Translations under genes and position numbers: made by a program
Notes under the pieces: generated by a model
What the model was told of the DNA's origin: nothing
The model's database searches: none
What the model saw: only the letters and a program-made list of their open reading frames with translations
Assembly: GCA_018715775.1 (NCBI GenBank)
Contig: DVKZ01000099.1
Location: 1 to 34,516 of the forward strand
Source of the DNA: Candidatus Fimousia stercorigallinarum
GTDB taxonomy: Bacteria; Bacillota; Clostridia; Lachnospirales; Lachnospiraceae
Direction of reading: 5' to 3'
DNA length: 34,516 nt
Part shown: positions 22,322 through 29,797 of the stretch, in pieces
Position numbering within the stretch: the stretch's first letter is position 1
Layout of the letters: each line of letters opens with the position of its first letter

Positions 22322-23287
22322 ATGAAAGATCAATATGGAAGGACGATCGATTACCTGCGTATTTCAGTCACAGATCGGTGTAATCTTCGGTGTACGTATT
22401 GTATGCCGGAAGAGGGAATTACCTGTATTCCGCATGAGGAGATTTTGCGTTATGAGGAGATGGAACAGATCTGTCGGATCATGGCGGAGATGGGGTTGAA
22501 GCATATTAAAGTCACTGGTGGTGAACCTCTGGTTCGGAAAGGCATTTCCGGATTTATTCGAACTTTGAAAGAGATTCCGGGAATAGAAACGGTTACGTTG
22601 ACGACAAATGGAATTTTGCTGGAATCCATGGCAGAGGAGCTGGCTTCTGCCGGAATTGACGGAATCAATGTCAGCCTGGATACTCTGGATGAGGAAGCGT
22701 TTCGGGCGATCACCAGGGGTGGAGATGTCAAACGGGTGCTGGCAGGTCTCCGTAAGATGCATCAATATCCGCAGATAACGTTGAAAATAAATTGTGTCCT
22801 TGGTGGGAAAAATTGGAAGAAAAATGCGGTTTCTGTTGCAGAACTGGCAAAAAATCATCCGATCCATGTCCGTTTTATTGAACATATGCCGATTGGACGA
22901 GAACCTGAGAAAGAGGCGAAAAGAGAGGAACAAGTAAGAGTTGTTTTAGAAACGGTCTATGGTCCATCAATATTATGTGAGAAACCGATGGGATTTGGAC
23001 CAAGCGTTTATTATCATTTTGAAGGCTTTGTGGGGAAAATCGGTTTTATCAGCGCTGTCAGCCATAAGTTCTGTTCGGGATGCAACCGCATTCGTTTAAC
23101 CGCGGACGGCAGATTGCGTATGTGTCTGCAGTCGGGAAACAGCACGGATCTAAAGGCTGTGCTTAGAGGTGAAAATCCGGAAGGATTGGAATCGGTAATT
23201 CAAAAATCCGTATATGAGAAACCAAGAGAGCACCATTTTGATAAAGAAAGCATTGAGACTGTCAGTATGTCACAGATTGGAGGATGA
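22322..23287 (+). CDS. moaA: GTP 3',8-cyclase (radical SAM)
   Basis: 321 residues. The radical SAM cluster CNLRCTYC is at residues 20-27 and the second, substrate-side cluster is in FCSGCNRIRLTADGRLRMCL near the C-terminus. The protein ends in Gly-Gly (SQIGG), the conserved tail needed for activity. The start at 22322 gives the family's usual N-terminus; 45 further in-frame codons upstream merely read through moaC in another frame. One base separates its stop from the mogA start. Confidence 0.96.
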   Translation: MKDQYGRTIDYLRISVTDRCNLRCTYCMPEEGITCIPHEEILRYEEMEQICRIMAEMGLKHIKVTGGEPLVRKGISGFIRTLKEIPGIETVTLTTNGILLESMAEELASAGIDGINVSLDTLDEEAFRAITRGGDVKRVLAGLRKMHQYPQITLKINCVLGGKNWKKNAVSVAELAKNHPIHVRFIEHMPIGREPEKEAKREEQVRVVLETVYGPSILCEKPMGFGPSVYYHFEGFVGKIGFISAVSHKFCSGCNRIRLTADGRLRMCLQSGNSTDLKAVLRGENPEGLESVIQKSVYEKPREHHFDKESIETVSMSQIGG

Positions 23288-23288
23288 G

Positions 23289-23777
23289 ATGAAAGTTGCA
23301 GTGATCACATCCAGTGATTCCGGATATGCGGGAATGCGAGAAGACTTAAGCGGCCCGCGCGTACAGGAGATTGCCCGTTCTTTTGGAGCGGAGATTGTGT
23401 ACACCAATTTGTTGCCGGATACACAGGAAGTTTTAGAAGAAGAATTAAAGAAGATCTGCGATAATCATATCGCAGACTTGCTGTTAACGACCGGTGGAAC
23501 GGGATTTTCGTCAAGAGACTGTATGCCGGAAGCGACTTTGGCAGTATCAGAGCGTCTGGTCCCGGGAATTCCGGAGGCAATGCGCGCCTATAGTATGCAG
23601 TTTACAAAGCGCGCAATGTTAAGCCGTGCGGCAGCAGGGATCCGGAAGAAAACGCTTATTATCAATCTTCCGGGAAGTCCGAAAGCGGTACAGGAATGTC
23701 TGGAATACATTTTTCCGGAATTAGAACATGGTGTGGATATTTTGACAGGAACAGCAGTAAACTGTGCAAGAAAATAA
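23289..23777 (+). CDS. mogA: Molybdopterin adenylyltransferase (MogA/MoaB type)
   Basis: 162 residues of the MoCF-biosynthesis fold. It adenylates molybdopterin before metal insertion by MoeA. AVITSSDSGYAGMREDLSGP opens the protein, LLTTGGTGFSSRD (about 65-77) is the substrate loop and NLPGSPKAVQECLEYI the later conserved part. The start at 23289 follows GGAGG; longer in-frame versions run into moaA. It is the last gene before the Moco riboswitch. Confidence 0.93.
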   Translation: MKVAVITSSDSGYAGMREDLSGPRVQEIARSFGAEIVYTNLLPDTQEVLEEELKKICDNHIADLLLTTGGTGFSSRDCMPEATLAVSERLVPGIPEAMRAYSMQFTKRAMLSRAAAGIRKKTLIINLPGSPKAVQECLEYIFPELEHGVDILTGTAVNCARK

Positions 23778-23790
23778 ATAGATGTATAAC

Positions 23791-23918
23791 ACTCCGAGCG
23801 AAATGATCTAAGGGCACAGCCTATGATCATGAGCCGTCAGCTTTTTCCATAAAAAATGGAAAAAGACTGGCCGGGGCCATGAAGGAAACCGATTGACCTT
23901 CCCTTTTTGAAAAGGAGC
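23791..23918 (+). promoter_or_regulatory. Moco-type riboswitch aptamer
   Basis: Closing pairing CTCC (23792-23795) with GGAG (23914-23917). ATGATC (23803-23808) pairs with GATCAT (23825-23830) and encloses CTAAGG...CCTATG, a near-exact 11-nt GAAA-tetraloop receptor. The partner tetraloop is in AAGGAAACC (23882-23890). A long hairpin, CTTTTTCCAT / ATGGAAAAAG (23841-23850 and 23856-23865), fills the P3 place, and GCCGGGGCC follows. Elements and order fit my memory of the Moco RNA motif, and all downstream genes serve molybdenum. Presence of P3 favours the molybdenum over the tungsten cofactor form. Confidence 0.85.
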
Positions 23919-23927
23919 GAAAGCATA

Positions 23928-23951
23928 ACTATGGCAAAACCATAGTGTTTT
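23928..23951 (+). other. Expression-platform hairpin of the Moco riboswitch
   Basis: ACTATGG / CCATAGT with a five-base loop followed by GTTTTT. It is a short terminator-like hairpin between the aptamer and the main terminator, and it may be a second termination point or part of the switching structure. Confidence 0.6.
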
Positions 23952-23957
23952 TGTGAT

Positions 23958-23998
23958 GCAGAGCTAAATTTCATGGGAAAGGAAGCTCTGCTTTTTTT
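23958..23998 (+). terminator. Riboswitch-linked terminator before the moe-mod genes
   Basis: GCAGAGCT (23958-23965) pairs with AGCTCTGC (23984-23991), followed by seven T. The next gene's AGGAGG lies 20 bases on, so this terminator must be overcome for moe-mod expression. Confidence 0.88.
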
Positions 23999-24031
23999 AT
24001 GAACGATGAAAATATCAGGAGGAACATTAGC

Positions 24032-25060
24032 ATGAAATTAATCAAAACAGAAGAGGCAGTCGGACATGTGATCTGCCATGACATAACGATCATCATTAAA
24101 GATAAAATCAAAGACACTGCTTTTCGAAAAGGACATGTAGTGAAGGAAGAAGATATTCCGGTGTTGTTATCAATCGGAAAAGATCATCTGTATGTCTGGG
24201 AAAAAGATGAAACGATGTATCATGAAGACGAAGCAGCGGTTATTTTGGCAGATGCGTGTCAAGGTGAGGGAATGGAACGTTCTGAGCCAAAAGAAGGAAA
24301 GATCGAATTAAAAGCGACGATGGATGGGCTGCTGCAGATTGATATTGATCGTCTGATACAGATCAACAGTCTGGAAAATATGATGATCGCTACAAGACAT
24401 ACAAATACGTATGTCAAAAAAGGAGATAAACTGGCAGGTACGAGGATCATTCCGCTGGTAATTGAAAAAGAGAAAATGAAACAAGTGGCCCGGATTGCTG
24501 ATCAAAAAAATCCATTGATGACAATTCTGCCATTCGTACGAAAGAGTGTGGGAATCGTAACAACAGGAAATGAAGTATATTATGGAAGGATCAAAGATAC
24601 CTTTACGCCGGTTATTCGTGAAAAAATGCAGCAATTCGGTGTTGAAGTAATCGGACATAAGATTGTGGGTGATGATCCGGAGCAGATTACAAAGTCTATT
24701 TTAGAGTTAAAACAACAGGGAGCTCAGATGATCTTATGTACCGGTGGAATGAGTGTAGATCCGGACGATCGGACGCCTCTGGCAATTCGCAACAGCGGCG
24801 CCGACATTATTTCTTACGGAGCACCGGTTCTTCCGGGAGCGATGTTTTTACTTGGATATTTCGAAGATGGAACACCGGTTATGGGACTTCCCGGCTGTGT
24901 CATGTATGCGAAAGCGACGATTTTTGATCTCGTGTTGCCGCGGATCCTTGCAGATGTCAAAATTACGAAAAAAGATCTGGCAGTGATGGGGCATGGCGGG
25001 TTCTGTCTTGGTTGTGATGTCTGCCACTATCCAAACTGCGGCTTTGGAAAAGGGGTATAA
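24032..25060 (+). CDS. MoeA-like molybdopterin-binding protein with Cys-rich tail
   Basis: 342 residues. A front half specific to clostridial proteins (KLIKTEEAVGHVICHDITIII...AFRKGHVVKEEDIPVLLSIGKDHLYVWE) is followed by a MoCF-biosynthesis domain (about 185-320): VGIVTTGNEVYYG, LCTGGMSVDPDDRTP, GAPVLPGAMFLLGY and GLPGCVMYAKATIFDLVLPRI. The last 20 residues hold a Cys cluster, CLGCDVCHYPNCGFGKG, that could bind zinc, molybdate or a cluster. Such proteins accompany selenate- or xanthine-dehydrogenase-type Mo enzymes in clostridia. The start follows AGGAGG by nine bases; an ATG at 23999 inside the terminator is unlikely. Two bases separate it from moeA. Confidence 0.85.
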   Translation: MKLIKTEEAVGHVICHDITIIIKDKIKDTAFRKGHVVKEEDIPVLLSIGKDHLYVWEKDETMYHEDEAAVILADACQGEGMERSEPKEGKIELKATMDGLLQIDIDRLIQINSLENMMIATRHTNTYVKKGDKLAGTRIIPLVIEKEKMKQVARIADQKNPLMTILPFVRKSVGIVTTGNEVYYGRIKDTFTPVIREKMQQFGVEVIGHKIVGDDPEQITKSILELKQQGAQMILCTGGMSVDPDDRTPLAIRNSGADIISYGAPVLPGAMFLLGYFEDGTPVMGLPGCVMYAKATIFDLVLPRILADVKITKKDLAVMGHGGFCLGCDVCHYPNCGFGKGV

Positions 25061-25062
25061 CA

Positions 25063-26265
25063 ATGGTTCAGCTTGAGAATGCACAGCAGATATTACGAAG
25101 CTGTACGGTTTTTATCCATGAAACGGAAATGGTTTCTTTACAAAAAGCGATAGGCCGTGTGCTGGCAGAGGATGTGAAAGCAGCCGCCGATCAGCCGCCG
25201 TTTCCAAGATCACCATTAGATGGATATGCTGTAAGAGGCAGCGATACAAAAGGACTGACCAAAGAACAGACACGATCTTTTCGTGTGATCGGAAAGATTT
25301 ACGCGGGAGAAGTCTTTGATGGAATTGTACATGAGGGAGAAGCGGTCCGTATTATGACAGGAGCACCGATTCCGGAAGGGGCCGATACTGTGATCCGGCA
25401 AGAGTGGACGGATTATGGAGAAGAGGAAGTATTGATCTTTGGAGAGTCAAAACCGTATCAGGACTATTGTTTTCAGGGAGAAGATTATAAAAAAGGCGAG
25501 ATTTTGCTAAAAAAGGGAAATGTGCTCGATGGTATTTCCATTGCATTGCTTGCAAGTCTCGGAATGGCTCAGGTAGAAGTATACCGCCTGCCGAGGATTG
25601 CAGTAATCTCAACAGGAGATGAAGTGATCCAGCCTGGAGAGCCATTAAGACCCGGAAAAATATATGATTCCAATCTTCATTTTATCTGTGCCAGATTAAA
25701 AGAAATGGGGGTTGAGCCGTTTTATGCAGATCACAACGCGGATTCTGCTGTCTGCATGGCACAAAAGCTTTACTCAATTGCTAAAGATGTAGATTTGATC
25801 ATTACGACGGGAGGGGTATCCGTCGGGGAAAAGGATATCATGCATGAAGTTGTGAATCTTTTAGAAGCAAAGGAATTATTCTGGCGTGTAGATTTAAAAC
25901 CCGGAGCACCGACACTGGCTATGGAATTTCAAGGGAAACCGGTTATCTGTTTGTCTGGGAATCCATTTGGCGCAGCTGTAAATTTTGAACTCCTCGTGCG
26001 CAGCGTGATCGAAAAAATGACGGAAAATCCGAAATGGGAATTGAAAAAATCAAACGCCGTCCTACAGAGTGATTTTGTTAAAAAAAGCGGGGTAAGGCGG
26101 TTTTTACGGGCATATGCAGAAAACGGGAACGTATGGCTGCCGGACGGAAATCATGCCTCCGGCGTACTCTCATCGATGCTTGGCTGCAATTGCCTTGTGG
26201 AAATACCGGAGAAGAAACATGGAGCAAAAAAGGGAGAAGTGGTATGCATTTATCATTTGATGTAA
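25063..26265 (+). CDS. moeA: Molybdopterin molybdotransferase
   Basis: 400 residues, the usual MoeA length and domain order. It inserts molybdate into adenylated molybdopterin. Conserved segments: AIGRVLAEDVKAAADQPPF then RSPLDGYAVRG (about 26-63), IMTGAPIPEGADTVI (about 97), ISTGDEVIQPGEPLRPGKIYDSN (about 182), TTGGVSVGEKDIM (about 247), LKPGAPTLA and LSGNPFGAAVNFELL (about 300). It is complete and lies between the MoeA-like gene and the MobB-MOSC gene, which overlaps its end by 22 bases. Confidence 0.96.
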   Translation: MVQLENAQQILRSCTVFIHETEMVSLQKAIGRVLAEDVKAAADQPPFPRSPLDGYAVRGSDTKGLTKEQTRSFRVIGKIYAGEVFDGIVHEGEAVRIMTGAPIPEGADTVIRQEWTDYGEEEVLIFGESKPYQDYCFQGEDYKKGEILLKKGNVLDGISIALLASLGMAQVEVYRLPRIAVISTGDEVIQPGEPLRPGKIYDSNLHFICARLKEMGVEPFYADHNADSAVCMAQKLYSIAKDVDLIITTGGVSVGEKDIMHEVVNLLEAKELFWRVDLKPGAPTLAMEFQGKPVICLSGNPFGAAVNFELLVRSVIEKMTENPKWELKKSNAVLQSDFVKKSGVRRFLRAYAENGNVWLPDGNHASGVLSSMLGCNCLVEIPEKKHGAKKGEVVCIYHLM

Positions 26266-27119
26266 AACATCCGTTTTTTTACTGCATCTGTGGATATAAA
26301 AACAGCGGAAAGACAACGCTGATCACAAAACTGATTTCGATATTGAAGGAAAGAGGATATCGTGTTGCAGTGATCAAACACGATGGACATGATTTTGAAA
26401 GCGATGTGCCGGGAACAGACAGCTGGAGGCATCAGAAAGCAGGAGCATACGGCACGGCTGTTTTTTCCGGACAACGGATGATGGTAACAAAAGAATGCAG
26501 GGATATCAATGAGGAACAGCTGGCAGCCTTTTTTCCGGAAGCCGATATCATTCTGATCGAAGGGTTAAAACACAGTTCTTATCCGAAGTATGTATGTGGT
26601 TATCCGGAAAAAATGCCAATGGATGTGGAAAGGCTGGCAGATCAAATAGAGAGATTATGGAAAGGGAAACATATGGGAACAGTTCATGCAATTTGTATTA
26701 GTGAAAAGAAGGGAACACAAAAATATGAAATTCCGGAAGTGAAAGTCATCGAGGATTTTGGTCTGGAAAACGATGCACATGCGGGAAAATGGCATCGACA
26801 GGTAAGTCTTCTTGGTCTGGAAAGAATTGAAGAATTTCGTGCACGCGGGGCGGATATACCGTTTGGCGCATTTGGAGAAAATCTCGTTATTTCCGGATTT
26901 GATTTTAAATTCCTTCCGATCGGAACAAAATTTCAGTGCAATGATGTCGTGCTTGAATTAACACAGATCGGAAAAGAATGTCATCACGGCTGCCAGATCA
27001 GGCGCCAGATGGGCGACTGCATTATGCCGAGGGAAGGAGTGTTTTGTAAGGTTTTGAAAGGAGGGACGATCAGAAAAAATGACAACTTTTCCGTTATAAC
27101 GGAAAAAGACCAACCGTAA
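26244..27119 (+). CDS. mobB: MobB-MOSC fusion protein
   Basis: 291 residues in one open frame. Residues 1-135 are MobB, a P-loop protein aiding MGD synthesis: Walker A GYKNSGKTT (17-25), KHDGHDFE, PGTDSWRHQKAGA and ILIEGLKHSSYPK. Residues about 145-290 are a MOSC domain: GLENDAHAGKWHRQVSLL, PFGAFGENL, and GKECHHGC...MPREGVFCKVLKGG with the conserved Cys. MOSC domains bind or sulfurate Mo cofactors. The start at 26244 sits inside moeA, with GGGAG eight bases upstream. Fusion of the two suggests direct hand-over of finished cofactor. Confidence 0.92.
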   Translation: MHLSFDVKHPFFYCICGYKNSGKTTLITKLISILKERGYRVAVIKHDGHDFESDVPGTDSWRHQKAGAYGTAVFSGQRMMVTKECRDINEEQLAAFFPEADIILIEGLKHSSYPKYVCGYPEKMPMDVERLADQIERLWKGKHMGTVHAICISEKKGTQKYEIPEVKVIEDFGLENDAHAGKWHRQVSLLGLERIEEFRARGADIPFGAFGENLVISGFDFKFLPIGTKFQCNDVVLELTQIGKECHHGCQIRRQMGDCIMPREGVFCKVLKGGTIRKNDNFSVITEKDQP

Positions 27120-27145
27120 CCGTTGAAAACAGGAGAAAATGAAAC

Positions 27146-27958
27146 ATGAAGAAAAAAATGAAAAAATGGATCGCATTGCTCTGCATGTTGATCATGGTTT
27201 TTACTTTAGCAGCATGCGGCGGAAATAACAGCGATACTGGCAGCGACAGCAGCAATAAGACAGAATTGTATGTTTTGGCAGCAGCAAGTATGACTGATGT
27301 TATGAATGAACTTGCAGAAACTTACAAAGAAGATCATCCGGATGTAGAACTTAATTTCTCATTTGCATCTTCAGGAGACTTACAGACACAGATTGAAGAA
27401 GGATCCCCTGCAGACATTTTTATTTCGGCAGCATCCAAACAGATGAATGAGCTGAAAGAAGAAGGTCTTATGAACGATGACAGCGTGATCGATCTTTTGG
27501 AAAATAAAGTTGTGTTGATCAAACACAAGGGATCGGATCTGGCTGTTGAATCCTTTGAGGACGCTGCCGGGGATGCAGTAGAAATGATCGCGATCGGCAA
27601 TCCGGAGAGCGTTCCGGTCGGACAGTATACACAGACGATTTATGAGAACCTTGGTTTATGGGATGAAATCCAGGCAAAAGCAAATCTCGGAAAAGATGTC
27701 CGTCAGGTACTTGACTGGGTTGCTACAGAAAATGTCGACTGTGGTGTTGTATATGCAACAGACGCAGCGATTGAAGATGATGTAGAAGTCATCCGCGAAG
27801 CTCCGGAAGGAAGCTGTGATCCGGCAATTTATCCGGCAGGTATCGTAAAAGCGACAGAAAATGAAGAAGCAGCACAGGAATTCCTGGATTTCTTAAAAAC
27901 AGATGAAGCAAAACAGGCATTTGAAAAATATCAGTTTACTTATATTTATTCAGAATAA
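27146..27958 (+). CDS. modA: Molybdate ABC transporter, binding lipoprotein
   Basis: 270 residues. The lipoprotein signal ends at LAAC with Cys24. The mature part begins with a Gly/Ser/Asp linker and then ELYVLAAASMTDVMNELAETY, the typical ModA opening whose Ser residues bind molybdate. FSFASSGDLQTQIEEGSPADIFISAA and NVDCGVVYATDA follow as in the family. It is anchored outside the membrane and delivers molybdate (or tungstate) to ModB. First gene of modABC, 26 bases after the MobB-MOSC gene. Confidence 0.95.
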   Translation: MKKKMKKWIALLCMLIMVFTLAACGGNNSDTGSDSSNKTELYVLAAASMTDVMNELAETYKEDHPDVELNFSFASSGDLQTQIEEGSPADIFISAASKQMNELKEEGLMNDDSVIDLLENKVVLIKHKGSDLAVESFEDAAGDAVEMIAIGNPESVPVGQYTQTIYENLGLWDEIQAKANLGKDVRQVLDWVATENVDCGVVYATDAAIEDDVEVIREAPEGSCDPAIYPAGIVKATENEEAAQEFLDFLKTDEAKQAFEKYQFTYIYSE

Positions 27959-27986
27959 ACATATTTAACAGAAGGGAAGGAAAAAA

Positions 27987-28664
27987 ATGGATTTAATGCC
28001 GATTATTTTATCATTGAAGATAGCTGCTGTATCGACGGTGTTTACATTTTTTATCGGAATGTATGCAGCATGGAAGACAGCGAATATCATGTGGGGAAAA
28101 GGGATTTTAGATGCCATTTTTACCCTTCCCATGGTTTTACCGCCAACGGTAACGGGATTTTTCCTGCTCATTTTCTTTGGGAAAAGCAGCACGATCGGAA
28201 AATTTCTGGCAGAGATTGATTTCGATATGGTTTTTTCCTGGCGAGGCGCAGTTCTTGCTTCTGTTGTTGTTACATTTCCTTTGATGTACCGGACAACGCG
28301 AAGTGCGTTTGAACAGCTCAATCCGAATCTGATCGATGCCGGAAGGACGTTGGGACTGTCGGAAATCCGTATTTTCTGGAAGATCGTTTTTCCAAATTGT
28401 CTTCCGGGGATTCTTGGAGCAACGATTTTAAGCTTTTCCAGAGCACTTGGTGAATTTGGCGCGACGATCATGATCGCCGGTAATATACCGGGAAAAACAC
28501 AGACCGCTTCCCTTGCCGTCTATACGGCTATGCAGGCTGGAAATCGGGCGCTCGCTTATCAGTGGGTACTCGTTTTGATGCTCATTTCATTTGCAGCGAT
28601 GTTGTTAATGAATATGGTAAACAGCAGACAGGATCTGTTGATCCGCAAAGGAGGAAGAGGGTAG
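27987..28664 (+). CDS. modB: Molybdate ABC transporter, permease
   Basis: 225 residues and about five to six membrane helices. LPMVLPPTVTGFFLLIFFG (about 47-65) is the family signature after the first helices. The cytoplasmic coupling loop, which contacts the ATPase, reads LNPNLIDAGRTLGLSEIRIFWKIVFPNCLPGILGA with the conserved EAA-type pattern, and FSRALGEFGATIMIAGNIPGKTQT is typical ModB. It is followed two bases later by modC. Confidence 0.96.
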   Translation: MDLMPIILSLKIAAVSTVFTFFIGMYAAWKTANIMWGKGILDAIFTLPMVLPPTVTGFFLLIFFGKSSTIGKFLAEIDFDMVFSWRGAVLASVVVTFPLMYRTTRSAFEQLNPNLIDAGRTLGLSEIRIFWKIVFPNCLPGILGATILSFSRALGEFGATIMIAGNIPGKTQTASLAVYTAMQAGNRALAYQWVLVLMLISFAAMLLMNMVNSRQDLLIRKGGRG

Positions 28665-28666
28665 AT

Positions 28667-29629
28667 ATGGCGTTGATCGTAGATATTGAAAAAAAAATCG
28701 GAGAATTTCATTTACATACTTCTTTTCAGGTGGAGACCGGAGAGATTTTCGGACTTCTTGGAGAAAGTGGATGTGGAAAAAGTATGACATTAAAATGCAT
28801 TGCCGGTATAGAAACTCCGGATCGTGGAAAGATCATATTAAATGGAAGAATCTTATTTGATTCCGAAAAGAAGATCAATCTGATTCCGCAGAAACGAAAT
28901 GTGGGATATCTGTTTCAGGATTATGCCTTATTTCCTAATATGACAGTGGAACAAAACATTCGGATCGTCTTACAGAAAGGGGATCGGATACAGGATTATC
29001 TGGAGCAGTTTTATCTGAGCGGTTTGGAAAATCATTATCCATCGATGCTTTCGGGCGGTCAGAAACAGCGCTGTGCTCTTGCGCGCATGATGGCGGCAAA
29101 ACCGGAACTGCTGTTGTTCGATGAGCCGTTCAGTGCCCTTGATAAAAGTCTGAAATGGAATCTGGAACTGCAGATTCTGGAACTTCTGGATCAGATGAAT
29201 AAACCGGTTATCTTTGTTACACATAATAAGGACGAAATCGATCATTTATGTGAAAAAGTGGGTATTTTAAGTAAAGGACAGATGAAAGAATCCGGAACAA
29301 AAGAAGAGATTTTTGCACATCCGCGGACAGCGGCAGCAGCCAAATTGACCGGATGCGAGAATGTATTTCTTATAAAAGACCGGGGATATACACACGTAGG
29401 AATTCCGAGAGAAGCCGTTTTTGTTACAGATACTGCATCCGGAGCGGATATTATCGGTCAGGTAGAACGCATTTTTCTAGAAAAAGGGGAGTATATCCTT
29501 GTGATTCGAATGAAAAGAAAACTTTTTTATTATCATTGTCAGATGAATGCTTCTGATCCGGAGTTTTCTGTTGGAGATACGATCTATCTGTGTATTGATA
29601 AAGAAAAGATCTGGTATCTGAATGAGTAA
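28667..29629 (+). CDS. modC: Molybdate ABC transporter, ATPase
   Basis: 320 residues. Walker A is GESGCGKS (32-39), the ABC signature LSGGQKQR (about 127), Walker B LLLFDEPFSALD (about 147-158), and the switch His is in VTHNKDE. After about residue 235 a C-terminal region resembles a single TOBE/MOP-like domain. It is shorter and more divergent than in E. coli ModC, so molybdate sensing by this tail is uncertain. The start at 28667 follows GGAGG; 35 upstream in-frame codons overlap modB and are not used. No modD or ModE-type regulator follows. Confidence 0.95.
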   Translation: MALIVDIEKKIGEFHLHTSFQVETGEIFGLLGESGCGKSMTLKCIAGIETPDRGKIILNGRILFDSEKKINLIPQKRNVGYLFQDYALFPNMTVEQNIRIVLQKGDRIQDYLEQFYLSGLENHYPSMLSGGQKQRCALARMMAAKPELLLFDEPFSALDKSLKWNLELQILELLDQMNKPVIFVTHNKDEIDHLCEKVGILSKGQMKESGTKEEIFAHPRTAAAAKLTGCENVFLIKDRGYTHVGIPREAVFVTDTASGADIIGQVERIFLEKGEYILVIRMKRKLFYYHCQMNASDPEFSVGDTIYLCIDKEKIWYLNE

Positions 29630-29646
29630 TAGTGGAAAGTATGCTC

Positions 29647-29675
29647 TTGATTTGATGAAATGAAAATGATAAAAT
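29647..29675 (+). promoter_or_regulatory. Promoter of the second MATE gene
   Basis: TTGATT (29647-29652), 17 bases, TAAAAT (29670-29675). Transcription would begin near 29682, giving a leader of about 115 bases. Confidence 0.6.
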
Positions 29676-29681
29676 ATGTGG

Positions 29682-29780
29682 GACTATAAAGAATCACATT
29701 CTTGCCGCCGGGTAAGGATCAAGCGTTGGTTTTTCTATCGTTAGGCCTTTGAAGATAGAAAACACTGGCGCTCTTTTTTT
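29682..29780 (+). promoter_or_regulatory. Attenuator-like leader with terminator before the second MATE gene
   Basis: A first hairpin, CTTGCC / GGGTAAG (29701-29717), precedes a long terminator hairpin. In the latter, GTTTTTCTATC (29729-29739) pairs with GATAGAAAAC (29754-29763), AGCG pairs with CGCT at the base, and seven T follow. CGCCGG in the first hairpin can instead pair with CTGGCG in the terminator's right arm, giving two exclusive folds. I do not recognise the class. Confidence 0.5.
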
Positions 29781-29797
29781 GTTTAGGAGGATACAAA

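Noticed and set aside
29701..29717. A ZTP (pfl) riboswitch before the MATE gene, from the CCGCCGGG loop.
   Set aside because: The conserved 5' half of that aptamer is not present in the leader, and the loop lacks one consensus base.
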